Assembly: GCA_963733885.1 (NCBI GenBank)
Contig: CAVTES010000007.1
Coordinates: forward strand, 434,001-498,000
DNA: 64,000 nucleotides
Direction of reading: 5' to 3'
Source: JACVRW01 sp963733885
GTDB lineage: Bacteria; Actinomycetota; Thermoleophilia; Solirubrobacterales; Thermoleophilaceae
Part shown: one piece after another, positions 63,832-64,000 of the stretch
Layout: each line of letters starts with the position of its first letter
Numbering within the stretch: position 1 is the first letter of the stretch
Notes under the pieces: model-generated
The model's database searches: none
Seen by the model: only the letters and a program-made list of their open reading frames with translations
What the model was told of the DNA's origin: nothing
Made by a program: the position numbers and the translations under genes

Positions 63832-64000
63832 GGCTTTCGAAGCCCGAGGATGCTGAGTAGGAACGACGAGAAGAAAATCTGCATGCCGATGATGAACAGC
63901 GCGGCTGCTAGAACAGCTAGGCGCTCCTCGGATAGAGCGCCGAACCCGCGATCGGCCCATATCGCGACGATTACCAGAGCGACTCCAAGCCCGGCCACCA
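63828..64000 (-). CDS. C-terminal end of a GT2-type glycosyltransferase (partial, window edge)
   Basis: The last 56 codons contain two transmembrane segments (VAGLGVALVIVAIWADRGFG and VLAAALFIIGMQIFFSSFLL) ending SILGLRKP, a common ending for dolichyl-phosphate-mannose-synthase-like GT2 proteins that attach sugars to polyprenyl phosphate. Such an enzyme would supply donors to the two GT-C proteins downstream. The N-terminal catalytic domain is outside the window. Its TGA overlaps the GTG of the next gene. Confidence 0.55.
   Translation of the reverse strand, partial: VAGLGVALVIVAIWADRGFGALSEERLAVLAAALFIIGMQIFFSSFLLSILGLRKP

Overview
This is a high-GC, gene-dense stretch of bacterial chromosome. 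It most likely comes from an uncultured actinobacterium of the class Thermoleophilia (Solirubrobacterales-like). The basis is the order tRNA-Tyr, tRNA-Thr, rpmG, secE, nusG, rplK; many GTG/TTG starts and GTGA/ATGA overlaps; an NrdR/NrdJ class II ribonucleotide reductase pair; and many small SnoaL-like, WYL and alpha/beta-hydrolase-cyclase proteins. The taxonomy is inferred from gene content, not computed.

Region by region. 0-7 kb: end of the ribosomal/Sec operon (rplK start, nusG, secE, rpmG), two tRNAs, an HNH and a PD-(D/E)XK nuclease-like gene, the principal sigma factor and folE2. 7-20 kb: small membrane and stress-type genes, a two-component system flanked by two acidic exported proteins, a THEP1-type NTPase, a cAMP make-and-sense pair, a DivIVA-like coiled-coil protein and a WYL regulator with its divergent gene pair. 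20-28 kb: holB-tmk, a sugar-nucleotide epimerase, a bicupin, and nrdR-nrdJ behind two NrdR boxes. 28-33 kb: a giant exported repeat protein. 33-43 kb: a SPOR/phosphodiester-glycosidase plus GH3 amino-sugar operon with a DasR/NagR-type operator, an FAD oxidase with a LuxR-TPR regulator, an M20 peptidase and a flavin monooxygenase. 43-49 kb: aldo/keto reductase, typA, a ferritin-like protein with an Arg/Ser tail, and an ECF sigma/anti-sigma pair next to a decayed response regulator. 49-64 kb: a surface-polysaccharide locus (glycosyltransferases, methyltransferases, polysaccharide deacetylase, Wzt/Wzm exporter, two large GT-C-like membrane proteins).

The sequence carries many single-base frameshifts, mostly insertions, between about 12.8 and 55.3 kb. 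They hit housekeeping genes such as nrdJ and typA and are densest at 47-55 kb. The ends of the window (below 12 kb and above 55.8 kb) read cleanly. I treat most of them as sequencing or assembly errors and annotate the intact ancestral gene across them.

The most unusual signal is a structured intergenic element of about 165 bp in two copies (16.32-16.48 and 38.56-38.72 kb). Both share a near-invariant core of about 94 nt with compensatory base-pair changes, embedded in long outer stems whose sequence is unique to each locus. Three further perfect or near-perfect hairpins and the two regulatory palindromes (NrdR boxes, dre-like site) are the other non-coding features.
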